Source: Armillaria gallica (Eukaryota; Basidiomycota; Agaricomycetes; Agaricales; Physalacriaceae). Taken from it: 64,000 nt of DNA. The DNA is taken from contig JBANDB010000004.1 in NCBI GenBank assembly GCA_037576215.1, forward strand, positions 992,001-1,056,000, given 5' to 3'. The translations under genes and the position numbers were made by a program. This document shows positions 1 to 12,501 of the stretch, in pieces. Under the pieces are notes generated by a model that saw only the letters and a program-made list of their open reading frames with translations, was not told the origin of the DNA and ran no database searches. Position 1 is the first letter of the stretch, and the number at the start of each line of letters is the position of its first letter.

Positions 1-3000
1 CTGATTCTCTTCCTGACACCTCAGACTCGTCGAAAACGCTGTATCCATTCACGAAATTTTCGGTATCTGCAGATCTGATTGAGAGAACCGGGGACGAGCT
101 TGGTGGAGTTAACGAAACCTTCAAAGGAATATTTGGATGGCAAACGCGTACCTCTGGTGATGGCATTCTTAATATCACGGAACGCGGAAAGCACATCTGT
201 GCCGTTGTTGATGTCCTGAAGTTCTATTTGGAAAAGTATCCTGACATGAAGAAGAACGCAGTCCTTGTTAAGTGGATGGAGGATATCACAGCAGGTGCAA
301 GGAAAGTGTACGAGGGATTATCTTGCACAGTAAGTCAGCGAGGCCTCCTAAAAGTAGATAGTAGTAACTGACCGAGGGTCTCAAGCTTCCACAGTACATA
401 TCACCGCTTGCCGATCCTGTCCTATCCAAGAGCCAAGCAAAAGACAAGCAAAAACGAAAGGCCAACAACGAGCGAGACTCTGATGTGGAAGAACTTCCAC
501 AGAAAAAGGTATGAATCAGTCTTACATAGATGAAACACTGATGTGACTATAGAAATGTTAAAGCGACGCAAAAGAGGTCCAATTCTTCGGTCCGGATTGC
601 AGTTACAGGAAGCCGAAAGGAAAGCAGGAAATGGATCTGCGGGAAATCCAGGGAACGACATAATCATGACTCTCGCTATCAAATACACCGACAAAGTCAG
701 CAACAAGCCGTATTGGGGATGTATCGCTGGTCGAGCGGCTGAGGGGCAGGACGAAGCAGAGCTCTGTACAAGCATCCAGTCTGGGTACCCCAGCGAGCAA
801 AGAGTTCTTAAACACGCATTGGGGTGCAAAAGGCTCACCCCAGAATTGAAGACACTAGCTACAAACGCTAGCGCTCGGAACGCGCTTGGAGCAAAGCTTG
901 GTCTGCAGGTTGATGGAGAAAAGCAACGTAGCGGCAGGGACGTAAATCAGGCCGAGTGCGTGACAGCTTTGGCTTCCGCTTCGAGATCTGCCCCTGAACC
1001 GAAGTCCAGTACTCTTGACATCGACTTTACCAATGCGGGCAAGAAGGAGCGCCAGAGCAAAATTGACCATATCATCTCGAAACTCATCTGTGTTCGCGGT
1101 CTGGTCCTGCATATTGTTGACTCTCCCGAATGGAAAGAATTGATGAACGAGCTCATCAAGGGTGGCCCCAATCGCTATTATAGAGCTACTTCATCAGATG
1201 CTTTCATGGAACGAATCATTCCTCAAGAAGCCGCCTTCGTTCGGAACCAGGTACTAGATGTGCTGAAGAGGGAACACAATCTGACTCTCACATTCGATGG
1301 AAATACAACGCGCAAACCCCAGTCTGTATACACCGTCCATGTTACTACTCCCAAGGACCGGGAGAGTTATTTGATCAAAGGGTTTGAAGGTACAGCAGAG
1401 AAACATGATGCTTACTGGGTCAAGGACAAGATCAACAAGGTATGCCAGTGTTTATCTCATGGTATTCTCGGTGTTTATCATTCTACAGACCATCGATCTT
1501 ATTGGAGGACCTAGCAAATTTGCATCTGTTTGTTCGGATAGCACTGGTGTCACAAAGAAAGGCCGGGCCCTGTCAACAGAGGATGCTCCAACTCTCTTCG
1601 ACCTTGGAGATGGGCCTCACGCAATCCATAACACAATCAAAGAGATTACTGAGCTTAGCGACTTCAAGGAGGTACGAATCTACACAAGCATATATATGCA
1701 ATAGAACTAATTTCAATCCTTGGTGTTCAGTTCATAAAAATGCTGAAGAAGATGGTAGCCTATTTTCGAAGGTTGACATACTCAGGAGCAACCCTCCAAC
1801 GAGCAGGCTTTCTTAAAGAGGTAACCCGTCGTCCTGCATCTGTAGGCAAGACTCGATTTGCGACGCACTGGTCTACTGCAGTGACCATGGAACCTCACTT
1901 ATGGACAGCCCAGTGACTAGTAAGTGATGGAACATTGGAGATTAAGGTGTGCTTCTTCTGGCCCGCTGTTATCTTATTTGATAATTCATCTAATTCCGGA
2001 ATAGAAAAACAAGGCAGTTCGCGACTTCTTTCTGGACCGCCTGCAGGTCAACAAGTTTGAAGCTGTCTCAGGCCAGTACATTGCGATTGTAAACCCTTTG
2101 GCTCGCTCACTCTGGTCTCTTGAATCATCTCAATGTAATGCCTCAGATGTCTATGTCTGTTGGCTTGCTATTGTTGCTTACCTACGAGATATGTTTGCCA
2201 AGGAGTCGGCGAAGTCTCTTAGGCTCTCGGCAACTCTCATCTCTAAAGTCACTGCGGTCATCAACAAGCGTTACAAGGCATTTATTGACAACTCACCTAC
2301 GGACATATATTTCACAGCCTTCTATCTTGATTCTCGTAAGTCTTCTGTTCCTTGAAGTTGTTGTGCACATACTCATTTTGATACCATCATCTTCAGGTTA
2401 TCGTAACTCTCGGATTCTGAAGACGACAACATCAATTATGTCGTTTACTATTACCATCCCTGGTAGACGAGTTCCAGGCTTTGATGAAGGGGCTACTATC
2501 CCTTTCCCAAATGCCTATAACCGTGCAAAGGAATTTCTTAAACTCGTTGTTAAAAATGAAGTTGAACTCTGGCAGAAGAGCTCCGTCAGTGTGAAGCCAC
2601 AATGTCTGCTGGGAAAATTCCTGAACATGACAGATCCGAATTCCGTTGCCGACCTAGTCCAGCGCTTTCGTGGCCAGTTGGAATGGTATGCTCGTAATGA
2701 GTATCCCTTCACTGTTCTCGAAGATGATCAGAAAAAGATTGATCCGTTGTCATGGTGGGACATGCTGTCGAAAAGTCCCCGTGCGGATATACTTTCAGTA
2801 TGTGCTTTCTGCGCTTGCTTCCTCATATCAACTCTTAATTCTGATGTACACTGTACAGTTGGTTGCTGTGAAAATATTTTCGACACTTCCAAATTCGATG
2901 GCAGATGAGCGCACGGGTTCCAAATTCACATGGTTCAATTCTCCGCTGCGCGCCAATCAGACCGTCCAGTCACTGACGCAAATGGTGCAAGTGGGCCAGT

Positions 3001-3412
3001 GGTATGGTACTCATGTTCCACGTGTGAGTCTTATTTGAAGCAATACGAGCTGGAATGCCATTTACAATGTTTCCATTAGCTAGAAGGGAAAGTGGTAAAG
3101 GAACGTCGTCGTCCAGTGGTGCGATTCCGTGACATGACCAAGGATTTATCTCCTGAAGGAGTAGCCGATGACAGAGACTCAGAAAGCGGAGAAGAATCAG
3201 ATGAAGACTCCATGGACTTTGACACTGAACCCGAGATTATGGGTGAGAGCGAGTTTGTGATTGACAAGGACATTGATCTGGATGCCGACATTTTGCGGGA
3301 CTTCTTATCGGAGGCGGAAAAGGTATCTGTTGCGAACAAGGTCCAGTCAACCTCTCAAAAGACCTCAGAGACAACAGGTGGAGTTCTGAAGGCCGTAGAT
3401 TGGGTGTGGTAG
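1..3412 (+). pseudogene. hAT-type transposase (DUF659-like), 5' partial, decayed
   Basis: This is the 3' part of a multi-exon hAT superfamily transposase gene; its start lies left of the window. In-frame exons lie at about 3-329, 395 (or 377/386)-508, 553-1439, 1489-1671, 1731-1919, 2005-2336, 2398-2798, 2860-3001 and 3081-3412, separated by 45-80 bp GT-AG introns. Recognisable family blocks are a zinc-finger-like stretch (SNKPYWGCIAGRAAEG, near 700), the TRFATHW motif typical of DUF659 proteins (near 1855), and the C-terminal hAT dimerisation region (WWDMLSKSPRADILS plus LVAVKIFSTLPNSMADER, near 2755-2905). The protein ends in an acidic tail at TAG 3410-3412. There are two apparent lesions: an in-frame TGA at 1914-1916 in an exon whose flanking introns are both in phase, and a phase mismatch between the exons ending at 508 and starting at 553. 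A functional transposase is therefore unlikely. Family assignment is from remembered motifs. Confidence 0.75.
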
Positions 3413-3600
3413 CTCTGTAATATATCTTACCAAGATATATGTTATAAACATTGTATATAATACATTCTAAACAGGTTTATAACATACTTTACCAATAGGT
3501 TTGAAACAGGTTTGAAACATCGGTTTAAAATCGCCCAATTAGGAAGGATGTTTATAACCTGTTTTAAACACGCACCCATAATTGTTTACGGAACCCTAAT
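3413..3600. repeat. AT-rich 3' flank of the hAT gene with short inverted and direct repeats
   Basis: The DNA directly after the transposase stop is AT-rich. It contains several variants of AACAGGTTT / GGTTTGAAAC between 3470 and 3530 and an opposite-facing copy (TTATAACCTGTTTT) near 3553. Such subterminal repeats are common at hAT ends, but I cannot place an exact terminal inverted repeat or an 8-bp target duplication. Confidence 0.3.
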
Positions 3601-5337
3601 ATAGAAGGCACGGATAAACCTACTTCAAGTTCGAACTAGTTAGCAGATGGTCCTCGGTGACCTCAAACATCTCCTGCGGTTGCTCTGACATCATCAGACA
3701 GACTGTGCTGAAGAGATTTATGATGACGAGAGGACCTGCAATCAGTCATGGGAGAAGAAGATCAGTGGGCGAAGCGAGCTCACCTATTAGCAAGTGAGAG
3801 TAAGGAGAAACTGGCGTCTATCGTAGGCACGAGGAGAAATGAACAAACTTGCGCTGTTCAGTCACATGTCACAGATATTTTCCAATACCTCATCGCTGGT
3901 AGTATCTAGACTGGTTGCCACCCCAAGTTCATAACTAGCCCTCAGAGTTAGGGCCAAAGTATCGGCATTGTCGGTCCGAAGTTCCGCTATCTTGCTTTAT
4001 CCTGAACTCCCGCCGTTCTCGCGCTCACCTACGTACCTCCAGTAAGAAAGCGACCGTATTAGCATTTGGTATGCTCGTTGATCGTGACGACGGCAATGTC
4101 AACCAGCTTCCCCCCCCCTTCTTGACGTATTGTCAATTTCAATTCTTTGCTCCTGGCGGTTGTACCCGCGCGACTTCAAATTCTAAAAGCATTTTCATGT
4201 CCAGTTCCCCTCTTCCTGACAAACCACCGCCGTCGCCTGCTCTATGGACCTCTAGTTGCCACATAGCTTCCGGCACCGACCACGGCAGATATAGATGAGT
4301 GAGGAAAACTTGCTTTATCAGTCACTTGAAGGCTTCTCCTTACCTTTTCTCTAGCCAAGAAGGTTGCTGCTATTATCGATGAATATCGCGCATCGTAAAC
4401 TACCAGTAAAAGAGCTCACTCTAAGCCATTCCGAAATGAAGTTTTTTGCCTCAGGCTTCTTCACGACGATCTGTCAGAGACCTTTATCTCCTTCCACACA
4501 CTTTCCTTCACTGGTCTCCAGACCAAAACTCCTTAGACTATGCCGCACCTCTCCCTGAACTTGACTGTCAACTTTGAGTTGACCCAATATTGGCCGTGCC
4601 GGCGGGTCGTCCCAAGCTTCTATAAGTGCAGGTTTAACCCGTGACAAAGATCCGCGTCTGGCGTATTAGTCGAGTAACATCTTACGGGTGTAGGAAACGT
4701 TTCAAATAATGGAACTTAAGCTTAATTTCGAGCTTGAGAACGTTCGATGAGGTTAGAAGTCTCTCCGTGAGTGATGTGATTTTTTAGATCGTGTCCTGCA
4801 ACTTATACTTTCCCTTTCTTAAGTATCACTGCTGTAGACTAGTTGCGACCTTCCGAAGTCACAACTGAGTCGTGGACATGTCAGCATGCGGTCACTGCGA
4901 AGGGTCTGCTTCGCAGTACACACGGCGTGATTTTGGCCAAGTACCTCTGCAATATTAATTCTGTCTTTTCTTTCAGCGATTTCTTTCTCGCACCATTCTA
5001 TGCCCTCATCCCATCCCGATCCTTAGACAATTATATGTTTCGAATTTCAATAAAGAAATTGCGTCGACGCTGACTTTCATCCTACCGCAACGTCGATGAT
5101 GTACGTACTTTTGCTTTTATTGTTTCCCGTATTTGTTGTAATGTCAGTGTATAGAAAACCCGCCTGGCGCTTTGTCTTGGGAACCGGGGGATCTGCTTAG
5201 TCCTTATTGTCTAATGCTCGGGAGCCGGAGTGAAATTGTTGCGACCAACGTCAGCGAGGGTTTTAAAGTCAAAGGAAATTGCTTCTCTGGAATGCCTTTT
5301 CTGCTTCACTGACTGGTCCAGGTCGAGGAAAGTATAA
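3601..5337. other. No gene recognised
   Basis: I find no reading frame with convincing exon structure or family resemblance here. The stretch mixes short pyrimidine-rich runs with scattered stops in all frames. It may hold regulatory or decayed sequence. Confidence 0.4.
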
Positions 5338-6254
5338 TTGACTCCGAGTCTATGGATAGTGGTGCGGCCATTGATACGATACCAACTAGTGTGTGTTTGT
5401 TTTTGCCTTGCTCTCTTGCTGTATGTTCATGTGCCTCAGATGAAAGCCCTACCGAGTTCCAGCAAGTACGATCGCAAGCCTCTCGTCTGCTCCTCCACTG
5501 TCTCAAACCCAATAATGACAGTCAGATACTCTGAGCAGGTTTGCCTCACAATTATTCTTCTTGAAAGCTCTCCTCTGATAATCCATAGCTCCAGCCAGGA
5601 TACATACACTTCTATGACGACTCACTGAACCCCCAGATCGACTCGTTGGACTACGTTTACATTGACTCCTCGAATTCTAAATTTTCCGAACCTGTGTCCG
5701 ACAGCCACATCCAATTACAACGTCAAATCAGTGCGGATGTGGACCTATGCGACCATCGTCTGCCATTACTTCCACGAAAACTCACGCACAACCTAGATCG
5801 TCCACGAATCAAAGTATGCCAGCCAGTCGCTATCCTAGCCAACCCTCAGGATCTGTTGCCAGTTTTCCTCCCCTCATCCTTACCGCCTTCACCACCACCT
5901 GTCTACCTCTGGGAAAGGAGAGCTCCATTGTCGATCTTATCCCTTCACGATGGTCCCCGTCCACCTATCGTCGAGAAGTTCACCCAATTTAATATGCCAG
6001 AACTCCTCCAACCAGCACCGCCATATATTTCAGATCTGTCCGCTCTAATTACGTCGGTGCCTCATCCCCCCAGACGTATGCATGCTCTACCGGCCTTCCC
6101 ACCATCTCTTTTGCCACAACGGCCGCCACAACAATCCCTCATCTCCCACCCCTGGATGTGCTCTATCTTTACGATCATCCGCTCCTCTTGGGCCCAGTTT
6201 TTCGTTCATGAGCACCACGGAAAGGTGGAATCCAGAAGCAGTTGTGTGAGTTAA
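5338..6254 (+). other. Pyrimidine-rich stretch with ambiguous open frames, possible gene
   Basis: Between about 5338 and 6254 two or three plus-strand frames stay open for long distances. One, ending at the TAA of 6252-6254, would give a 202-residue proline-rich product with no recognisable domain. A second (5747-5992) gives a Ser/Pro-rich product. All frames look plausible because the DNA is C/T-rich, so openness is weak evidence. An intron-like segment (GTGTGTTTG...CCTCAG, about 5391-5439) precedes a short frame starting at ATG 5352. No function is assigned. Confidence 0.2.
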
Positions 6255-7184
6255 GGAGCATCAAGCAACGGATGGAAGGAGGTGGCCCGCATTTGCAATC
6301 GAGGAGCTCGCAAGCAAGTAACAAACTTAAATACCCTTTGAAGCGAAAGCGGTGGTTTGTCTCATCTGAAGATCGCTCCAAGCCCACCCTGCGCCGCAGG
6401 TGCTCCTCACCGTAGATCCGCAAGCGAAGGAAGAGGAGGTGACGAACATAACAGAATCCGGCAGAGGGGATAAATCTTTAGCTTCACCTGCCACTTCATA
6501 CCTCCCAGTCACAAAGTCAGTGCTCGTACGGTGGATCCAACACTACGCTGATGAAAGCATGAGCGAGTGCGATAAGGTGCGATTTTGGAGGAGGGAGGGA
6601 TATATGAAGTGCGCTCTGTTGTGTCTCCTTGGCTATCTAGGAACACGGACTCGTCCACAGAGATTACACCGGCAGACGTAGTGGAGACCAAGTGGTGGAA
6701 CAACTTGAATATGGTTGCGAAGAACCGAGAACATCTCAGCGGTCGTCTTCTTCGTCGTTGTATCAGAAAAAACTGAGATATGCAGGCGTTGCAGGACTGC
6801 TCTGCAGCAAGTTATTCGATGAATGACAGTAATATCGAGGACAGAAGTATAGCTTGGTGGGCGGTCCACCCAACGAAAGGACGATTCTATGTTCTGAGAT
6901 TTCATGATAGCGAGATACTTAGACTGCGTTTAAATTTGTTAAATGGTTCCACAGGGGGTATGAGGCGGTTCCTGAGTCTATGCGCCTCGGACCTATTTCC
7001 AGCCCTGAACAGTTGGCTCCGTTAAGCTCCATGCCGAGAACTCACCAATAAAGATCACTTGGTTACCCGTCCCTTCCTTTAACATCCATCATCAACCAAG
7101 CTTTCTCGATGGCATTCCTTCATCCGATCCTACCGTTTTGCTACGTCCTGAACTGGTAGTCCCTTAATAGACGAATTAAATAAT
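6255..7184. other. No gene recognised
   Basis: Short plus-strand frames (6400-6681 and 6585-6776) overlap in different phases and resemble no family I know. The last 100 bases form the presumed promoter of the F-box-like gene that starts at 7185. Confidence 0.35.
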
Positions 7185-8445
7185 ATGGAGGTTGAGGCAA
7201 GTCTCCCGCTGGAGCCATCATCGATCTAAAGACTGATGTGGCATTTCTTTTTAGACACAAAGCAGTCCTTCTCTACTGCTACCTCAAGAATTGATTGACT
7301 ACACCATCAATATCCTAACCTCCGAAATCTCCACGCTCCGGTCTTGTTCCCTGGTCTGTCGCTCATTCCTGCCCCGAGATCGTCAGCACTTCTTCCGAGA
7401 AGCAAACATCGGGACGTCGCATCTGTGCCAATCTTTCCACGATCTATGTGTCTCTTCACCAGATATATCGCACGCAGTCAAATCGCTGATCGGAGTCACA
7501 CCCGGAGAAGAAGGCGATGTTCCTTTATACTTGATTCTGCAAATTCTGCCTCGATTGGAGAAGATCGAGGTCACTTGTACCGAGTGGAGCAGCATGAGCC
7601 CCATTTTCTGGGATACTTTATCCAATCTTACTCATCTTCGGTCTTTGACATTGATTGGCATTGCCTTTCCCTCGATAGGCACCCTACGTTCGTTGGTGTC
7701 GACTCACGTGGAGGAGCTATGTCTCATTGACATAGTGTTTGCGAGCAACGATGTTTACCGGCAGGACGGCCTTGAAACTCGGGTGCAGTCTCTCACTTGC
7801 CAGGGATACAATCAACCAGGTCAATACGGGAGCATTATGACTCTTTGTCCAACACTGGCTTACACGGCTCATTCAATTGACATCACTTTGTATTCCCGTC
7901 GCCATATCCTCCAAATGCAGGAACAACTAGATAAAGGCATACTTCGAAACATCACCGTCCTCCATATGCCCAGGGAGGTTGATAGTATGTTCAAATGTGT
8001 CTCAGGAATCTCCTGGTTTGACTGAGAATATCTGTTAGTTCACGATGATCTCCCGATCTTGTGCATCTCCCCCCTGCATTCCATTTCTGTGCAGCTATGG
8101 GATCATCATAGTAAACCCGACATCAGTTCTGGTTTTCCCGACCTGGGTCTGCTCGAATGGTGGATCCGAAACTTTGAATGCTGCAAGAACAGTGATATCC
8201 AACGTGTTACATTTCGTGTCTGCTACGACGCTGAATATGTTCCTACCGATGATTATTCGGTTTGGAGGAAGCTGGACAAGGTTTGTGCGGCGATGGGCTC
8301 CCTTCGGTCGTTGGAGGTCGTGGTGATGTTAGACAATGATGTGGACAAGGACAATCATATTATATTGACTCTCGGGATGCGTGCCATTGAGGATCAGCTC
8401 ACATTATCCATACGGCGTAATATCGTCTCTGTAAGCGAGCAGTAA
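7185..8445 (+). CDS. F-box-like protein with leucine-rich C-terminal part
   Basis: This is a probable intact gene of three exons, 7185-7196, 7255-7984 and 8039-8445, giving 382 residues with consistent phases. The N-terminus carries the F-box-like signature LPQELIDYTINIL followed by CSLVCRSFLPRDRQHFF, as in the large mushroom family of F-box proteins that recruit targets to SCF ubiquitin ligases. The rest contains leucine-rich strands (LPRLEKIEV, LTHLRSLTL, LRSLEVVVM) of the usual degenerate repeat type. Intron 2 is GTATGT...TTAG with exact phase. Intron 1 has no GT donor that keeps frame, but a GC donor (GAG|GCAAGT) at 7197 joins ATG-containing exon 1 to the F-box frame. An alternative is a start within the second exon at a non-ATG or unseen upstream site. 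The substrate is unknown. Confidence 0.7.
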
Positions 8446-9775
8446 CGAGTTAGCTAGCATTACACACAGTTAATTAAGGCCCAAGGCCGGTCACCATTAC
8501 GAGGGATCCACGCGGGATTTTCTGACTGAAAAGATACAATTGGGAAAGCCTTCAACCTTTTGAATGGTATGCACATATGCAAAGCGTCTACCTGATTGGC
8601 ATTAATACTATTCGGGTTCCAGGACATCCAAGAATTATCGCGAAAGGTGCACAGCAATAGCTAGTACATCTCCTTGATCTCTTCATCGCCTTTCCAGGTC
8701 CGCCAAAGCCTTGGATAGAATGGGCTCGACCGATTCCAAAGGGTCATCCAAGTAGACGTTGCGTAGCACCTGTGACCCTGTTGCGTCATCAAGACTTTTA
8801 GCGCGTTTCCAGGCCGACCGTATGCGACAAAAGGCCTAGGCGACAGCACGGTCGTGCACCCAAAAGACTGCAGGCGAAAGGTGTTTGTTTTTCCCCTTCA
8901 GATACTCTAGAGATAGGTCTATCCATGCAAAATCTTCAATCTACAACCAACACAGACGGTGACTCGGAGAGGGTGTTTCAAAACGGGTTAGCGAATGTAC
9001 CGTTGCCCTCTTCACTTCTAAGATCACGTTGGCAGGGGTCTTCGAGGTATGTCAAGAAACGGTCGACCAAAAGGTTCCGCAGGCTGAGTTTGGAGCCAGC
9101 TCGCAAAGTGTGTCGGGCATCGGAATCAAATAGTATAGCCGAGCCGGTTAACGATTCAAGCTCAAGTTTGAGCTAGCAACTAGTCAAGAGTTCGAGGAAA
9201 GTACGACCCTTCTAGCATTGGTTAACTGGAGAAGGTAGAGATAGGTGGGAAATAGGAGTGTGACGTTCTTAGAATCATCGCTGTGGGTGCAGCCAAGGCC
9301 AACACCCACCCAGACACCACGAAGTGCCGTTCTAGCCTCTGCCGAGAGTAGGTTGCGAAAAGCAAGCGAGAGGATCCTAAGAGTACGGAAGTGGAAGAGG
9401 GAAGGGAAGGAAAACCAATGGCAAGTAAGGTGATCAGTGACGGGATGACAACACACCAAAATAGAGATGCGACGCGACGCGCCTAATCACATGATACTCC
9501 TGCCTGGATATCGCCTCCGCGAGTCCGCGTCGTTCCGAGTCCTATATCTATATATAGGTAAACCTGACTGGAATTGACCGCGGGAATGATGCTATTCTCA
9601 TTCATCGAAAGCCTGTGAATTCACTACCACTTTCTCTCATTGGGTCCTCTGATTGCTTGCCATCATTACCTCCCTCTAGTCTTACCTCTTGCCTGCGAAA
9701 TCACCCTCGCTATTAGATGAAAGGTATCTTTCATTCACTCCTGTTGCTTATTTATGTATCTTAGGTTTTTTTGGC
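8446..9775. other. No convincing gene; short frames on both strands
   Basis: A minus-strand frame at 8661-8849 and plus-strand frames at 8925-9176 and 9245-9433 are open but short, and none matches a known family. A TATA-like run (TATATCTATATATAGG, about 9543-9558) lies before another exon-like stretch and may be a promoter. Nothing firmer can be said. Confidence 0.3.
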
Positions 9776-11151
9776 ATGTTTAGCCAACTCTGGCCTGAAG
9801 TTTGGGATATCCAGGACCTCCCATTCAACGCCCCGCAGTGAGTGAACTCACACCGACAAGAAGGATTTCGACCATGGCTATGGGTTTTAGTGTGTAGGGT
9901 GCGCGGGAGCTTCGATATCCTACCGTAGATGCAAAGTGAGTCCATTCGCGTGCACCTTGCATCACATTTCACTAAGGTCCTCCCTTCACGACATTTCCTC
10001 AATGCCACGTAGATTCTGGCCACGACTTTGCTCCCAGATCCATTTCCCCACGTTCTGCCTTGTACAAGTCGATTTTGCCCGAAGACGATGTATCGCCAAC
10101 CGGCGAGCTGGATTCTGGACGTGCAGAGAAGTTCTGAGAGCGGCGGGCAGAGGGACGTTTGGGTCGGGGATGGAGGCGGGGAGTACGTGTCATGAGTGAT
10201 AAGTTCCTCGGATTCACCTTTCTTCCCTTGGATTCATCTCTTCCTAATCAGCCAATCTCGTGCCATTCCATGCATGTGCGCATCCAGCTGTCGAGTCAAG
10301 GTCCTTGTGGAGGACACGCCGGTGATGGAGAATGGAGGAGACGGCGGCAGATGCACTGAGGATGGTATGGGGCCCTCTTTCTCAAAGAAACTCGAACTCT
10401 AACACTCTTTGCAGCCTGATTCTGCTCCCGTCTGCTGCGCGCGATACCACTCCTTGGTCAAACTCCCTCAAGCAAAGAATTTCAGTCTCGAACGATATCC
10501 TCCGAACACGAGAGTGGTGTCGTTGGACGGAATTTTGGCCCGACACGACGTATGAGCGTCTGGAGAGCAATGTAAGGCTAGGTGAGTGATACTTGCATTT
10601 AATTGCCCTGCTGGCTCTGATCCTAAATCGACAAGGTGCATCTGTTGGTGCTACACCTAAAAATTTGCAGTCCGCGGAGGAAATCTTCAATAAAGTCACA
10701 GAGAAGGACAAGGTGCTGCAAACTATTGCAAGTGTCATCGAGGTCCTGCCACCGGCATCGCCAATTCCTCCCGTCGAGGTGAGATCACTTTCTCTATCCT
10801 TGATAGCTTTCTCAATAGGCTCTTAGGCTACGGCTACACCTATTGTACAAAAAGTGGGGGACATTCTCAATAGTCTCACTACGGTAGGTGATGACTTATA
10901 TTTTAATCATTTGACTGACGTCTCTCAGTTTCCTCTTGAAGCGCGAAATTTTAGCTATTCTTCAACTAGAGATGCTAGCTGGCATCTCCAAGGGTCTGAC
11001 TTGGGCTACAGACGATCTATCATGCCTGAACGAGGATTCCGAGGTGCAGCAAATCCTAGAACATGTAAACTTAGCTCGAAGGGATGACCGGATTGCCAGG
11101 CTACGTGAAGCCATTCTTGCTGCTATCGGCTATTGCGTGGAAGCTACATGA
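9776..11151 (+). other. Exon-like fragments, possibly a decayed gene of unknown function
   Basis: Several coding-like plus-strand pieces follow one another with intron-like GT-AG spacers: 10634-10778 (ends PPASPIPPVE), 10827-10883 (ATATPIVQKVGDILNSLTT), and 10930-11151 (helix-rich, with REILAILQLEMLAG, ending at TGA). The first two join in phase, but the third is one base out of phase with the second. Upstream, 10040-10195 contains two overlapping frames that look like one protein shifted by a base. I do not recognise the family. An NLR-type N-terminal helical domain came to mind but no P-loop is visible. It could be a pseudogene or a gene whose splicing I misread. Confidence 0.3.
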
Positions 11152-12501
11152 CATTCTCTTCAGATTGCGAAGATTTGGGCCCAGCGATGGCGATAACATG
11201 CCCGCGACGTCGACTTTTTTTCAAGAATCCATCCCGTGACTTCCCTGTCTCAAGGATATCGCATACCTTTCAACGTAAGTTCCGTTCTACCAATCCATGC
11301 TATGTCCTTGATTGTTAATTGTTCTTTACAACTCCGACAGAATTATTGGTATAAAAGCTGGAGTGAACATCAGTCAAACTCCAGCTTTCGAGCAGTCACT
11401 GTTTTTCCCATCGCCATCATCCCTCCCTCCCTACTACACTCTTCTGCATTGACCTCGACTCGAATCCTCGACCTCCCCGCCATCTTGAACCTCGTTGTCT
11501 GCCATCTACACTTCAAGTCCACGCCAAATCTATCTTCAAAAATTAATTTCGTTTGACGTTCTCGAGGTAGTAAGTGTCATTACGTCTTGTACTCATACGT
11601 GCGCTGATTCTGTGACAGTCGTGATAGTCATCCTTTCTTTGTTGCCACCACGTCGACATCGACACCGATGGTGAGCGGGATCGTTTTCTCGTGTATGCAA
11701 TCGCAATGGAGGGCCGGGTGTAGGCGCGGGGATGGATGAAGAACGGAGAGTGGTAGGTCTTCGGACTCGAAGCTCACGCGCCTTCAGGAGCACTCATCTT
11801 CTTCACAGTTTGATCTCAATCCCATGATCATAATGGTCTCCCTCGAATGACGGTCGACCCTCGTTCAAGGAGCCTGTCGATGTCTCCGTTATCGACCCCT
11901 GGACCATCAAGGTCCCAGATTTTGCGCGAGGATGATGTATCATCATTCGACAAGCAGGTCTACCACCTTCAAATTTGTCTAACGGTAGACTGAGCGATTG
12001 TGGAAGGAGGAGTGTGAAGCCTGAAGAGGGAGGCAACGGAGGGACCAGAGGAGATGTGGAGTAAGCCTTCCTTTCTTCCTTGGGTTCGGGCACTGAACTT
12101 TCCTTCAAGATCTTGTCAATTACACTGATCATTGTGTTGCGTCCTGTGCCCGCAGAAAACATTTTTCAGTTCAAGAAACAAGTTTTACTTTGAGACGATG
12201 TATCACCGTCTGGCAAGCGAACACTATATGAAGACGGGGAGGTTGATGGTGTCGTAGTATGTATTAACTATCGTCTTTCTTGTTCATTCAACTGATTGGA
12301 TGTAGAGGGCTAGGCAACGGGTTTCATGTGTACTCGCAAGCTGGGAGCACGACGACGATGACATACGACATGCGTGGACGGTTGTTTAGGAACGTAAAGG
12401 TGGCGGCACAGCTATGGTAAAGAATTGTTATTCTTTTCTCCTTCGTTTGGGTGACTTATCATTGTTTAGGGTTATGCGTACAGTTCGCCGCTGAACTGTC
12501 A
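11152..12501. other. Mostly unassigned; TATA-like box and one minus-strand open frame
   Basis: A TATA-like TATAAAAG lies at about 11349. On the minus strand, 12162-11803 is open from an ATG for 119 residues, giving a proline- and serine-containing product with no recognisable domain. At 12302-12420 a short plus-strand frame (contains LGNGFHVYSQAGS) is open after an intron-like acceptor. None is strong enough to call a gene. Confidence 0.25.

Noticed and set aside
5646..6254. A 202-residue proline-rich protein as a firm gene
   Set aside because: All three frames are long and open here because the DNA is C/T-rich, and no start or splice context decides between them.
9184..9459. 91-codon minus-strand open frame
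   Set aside because: Overlaps an equally open plus-strand frame, has no family resemblance and shows no exon context.
10593..11151. N-terminal domain of an NLR/NACHT protein
   Set aside because: The helical look fits, but no P-loop, NACHT or repeat domain follows and the exons do not join in one phase.
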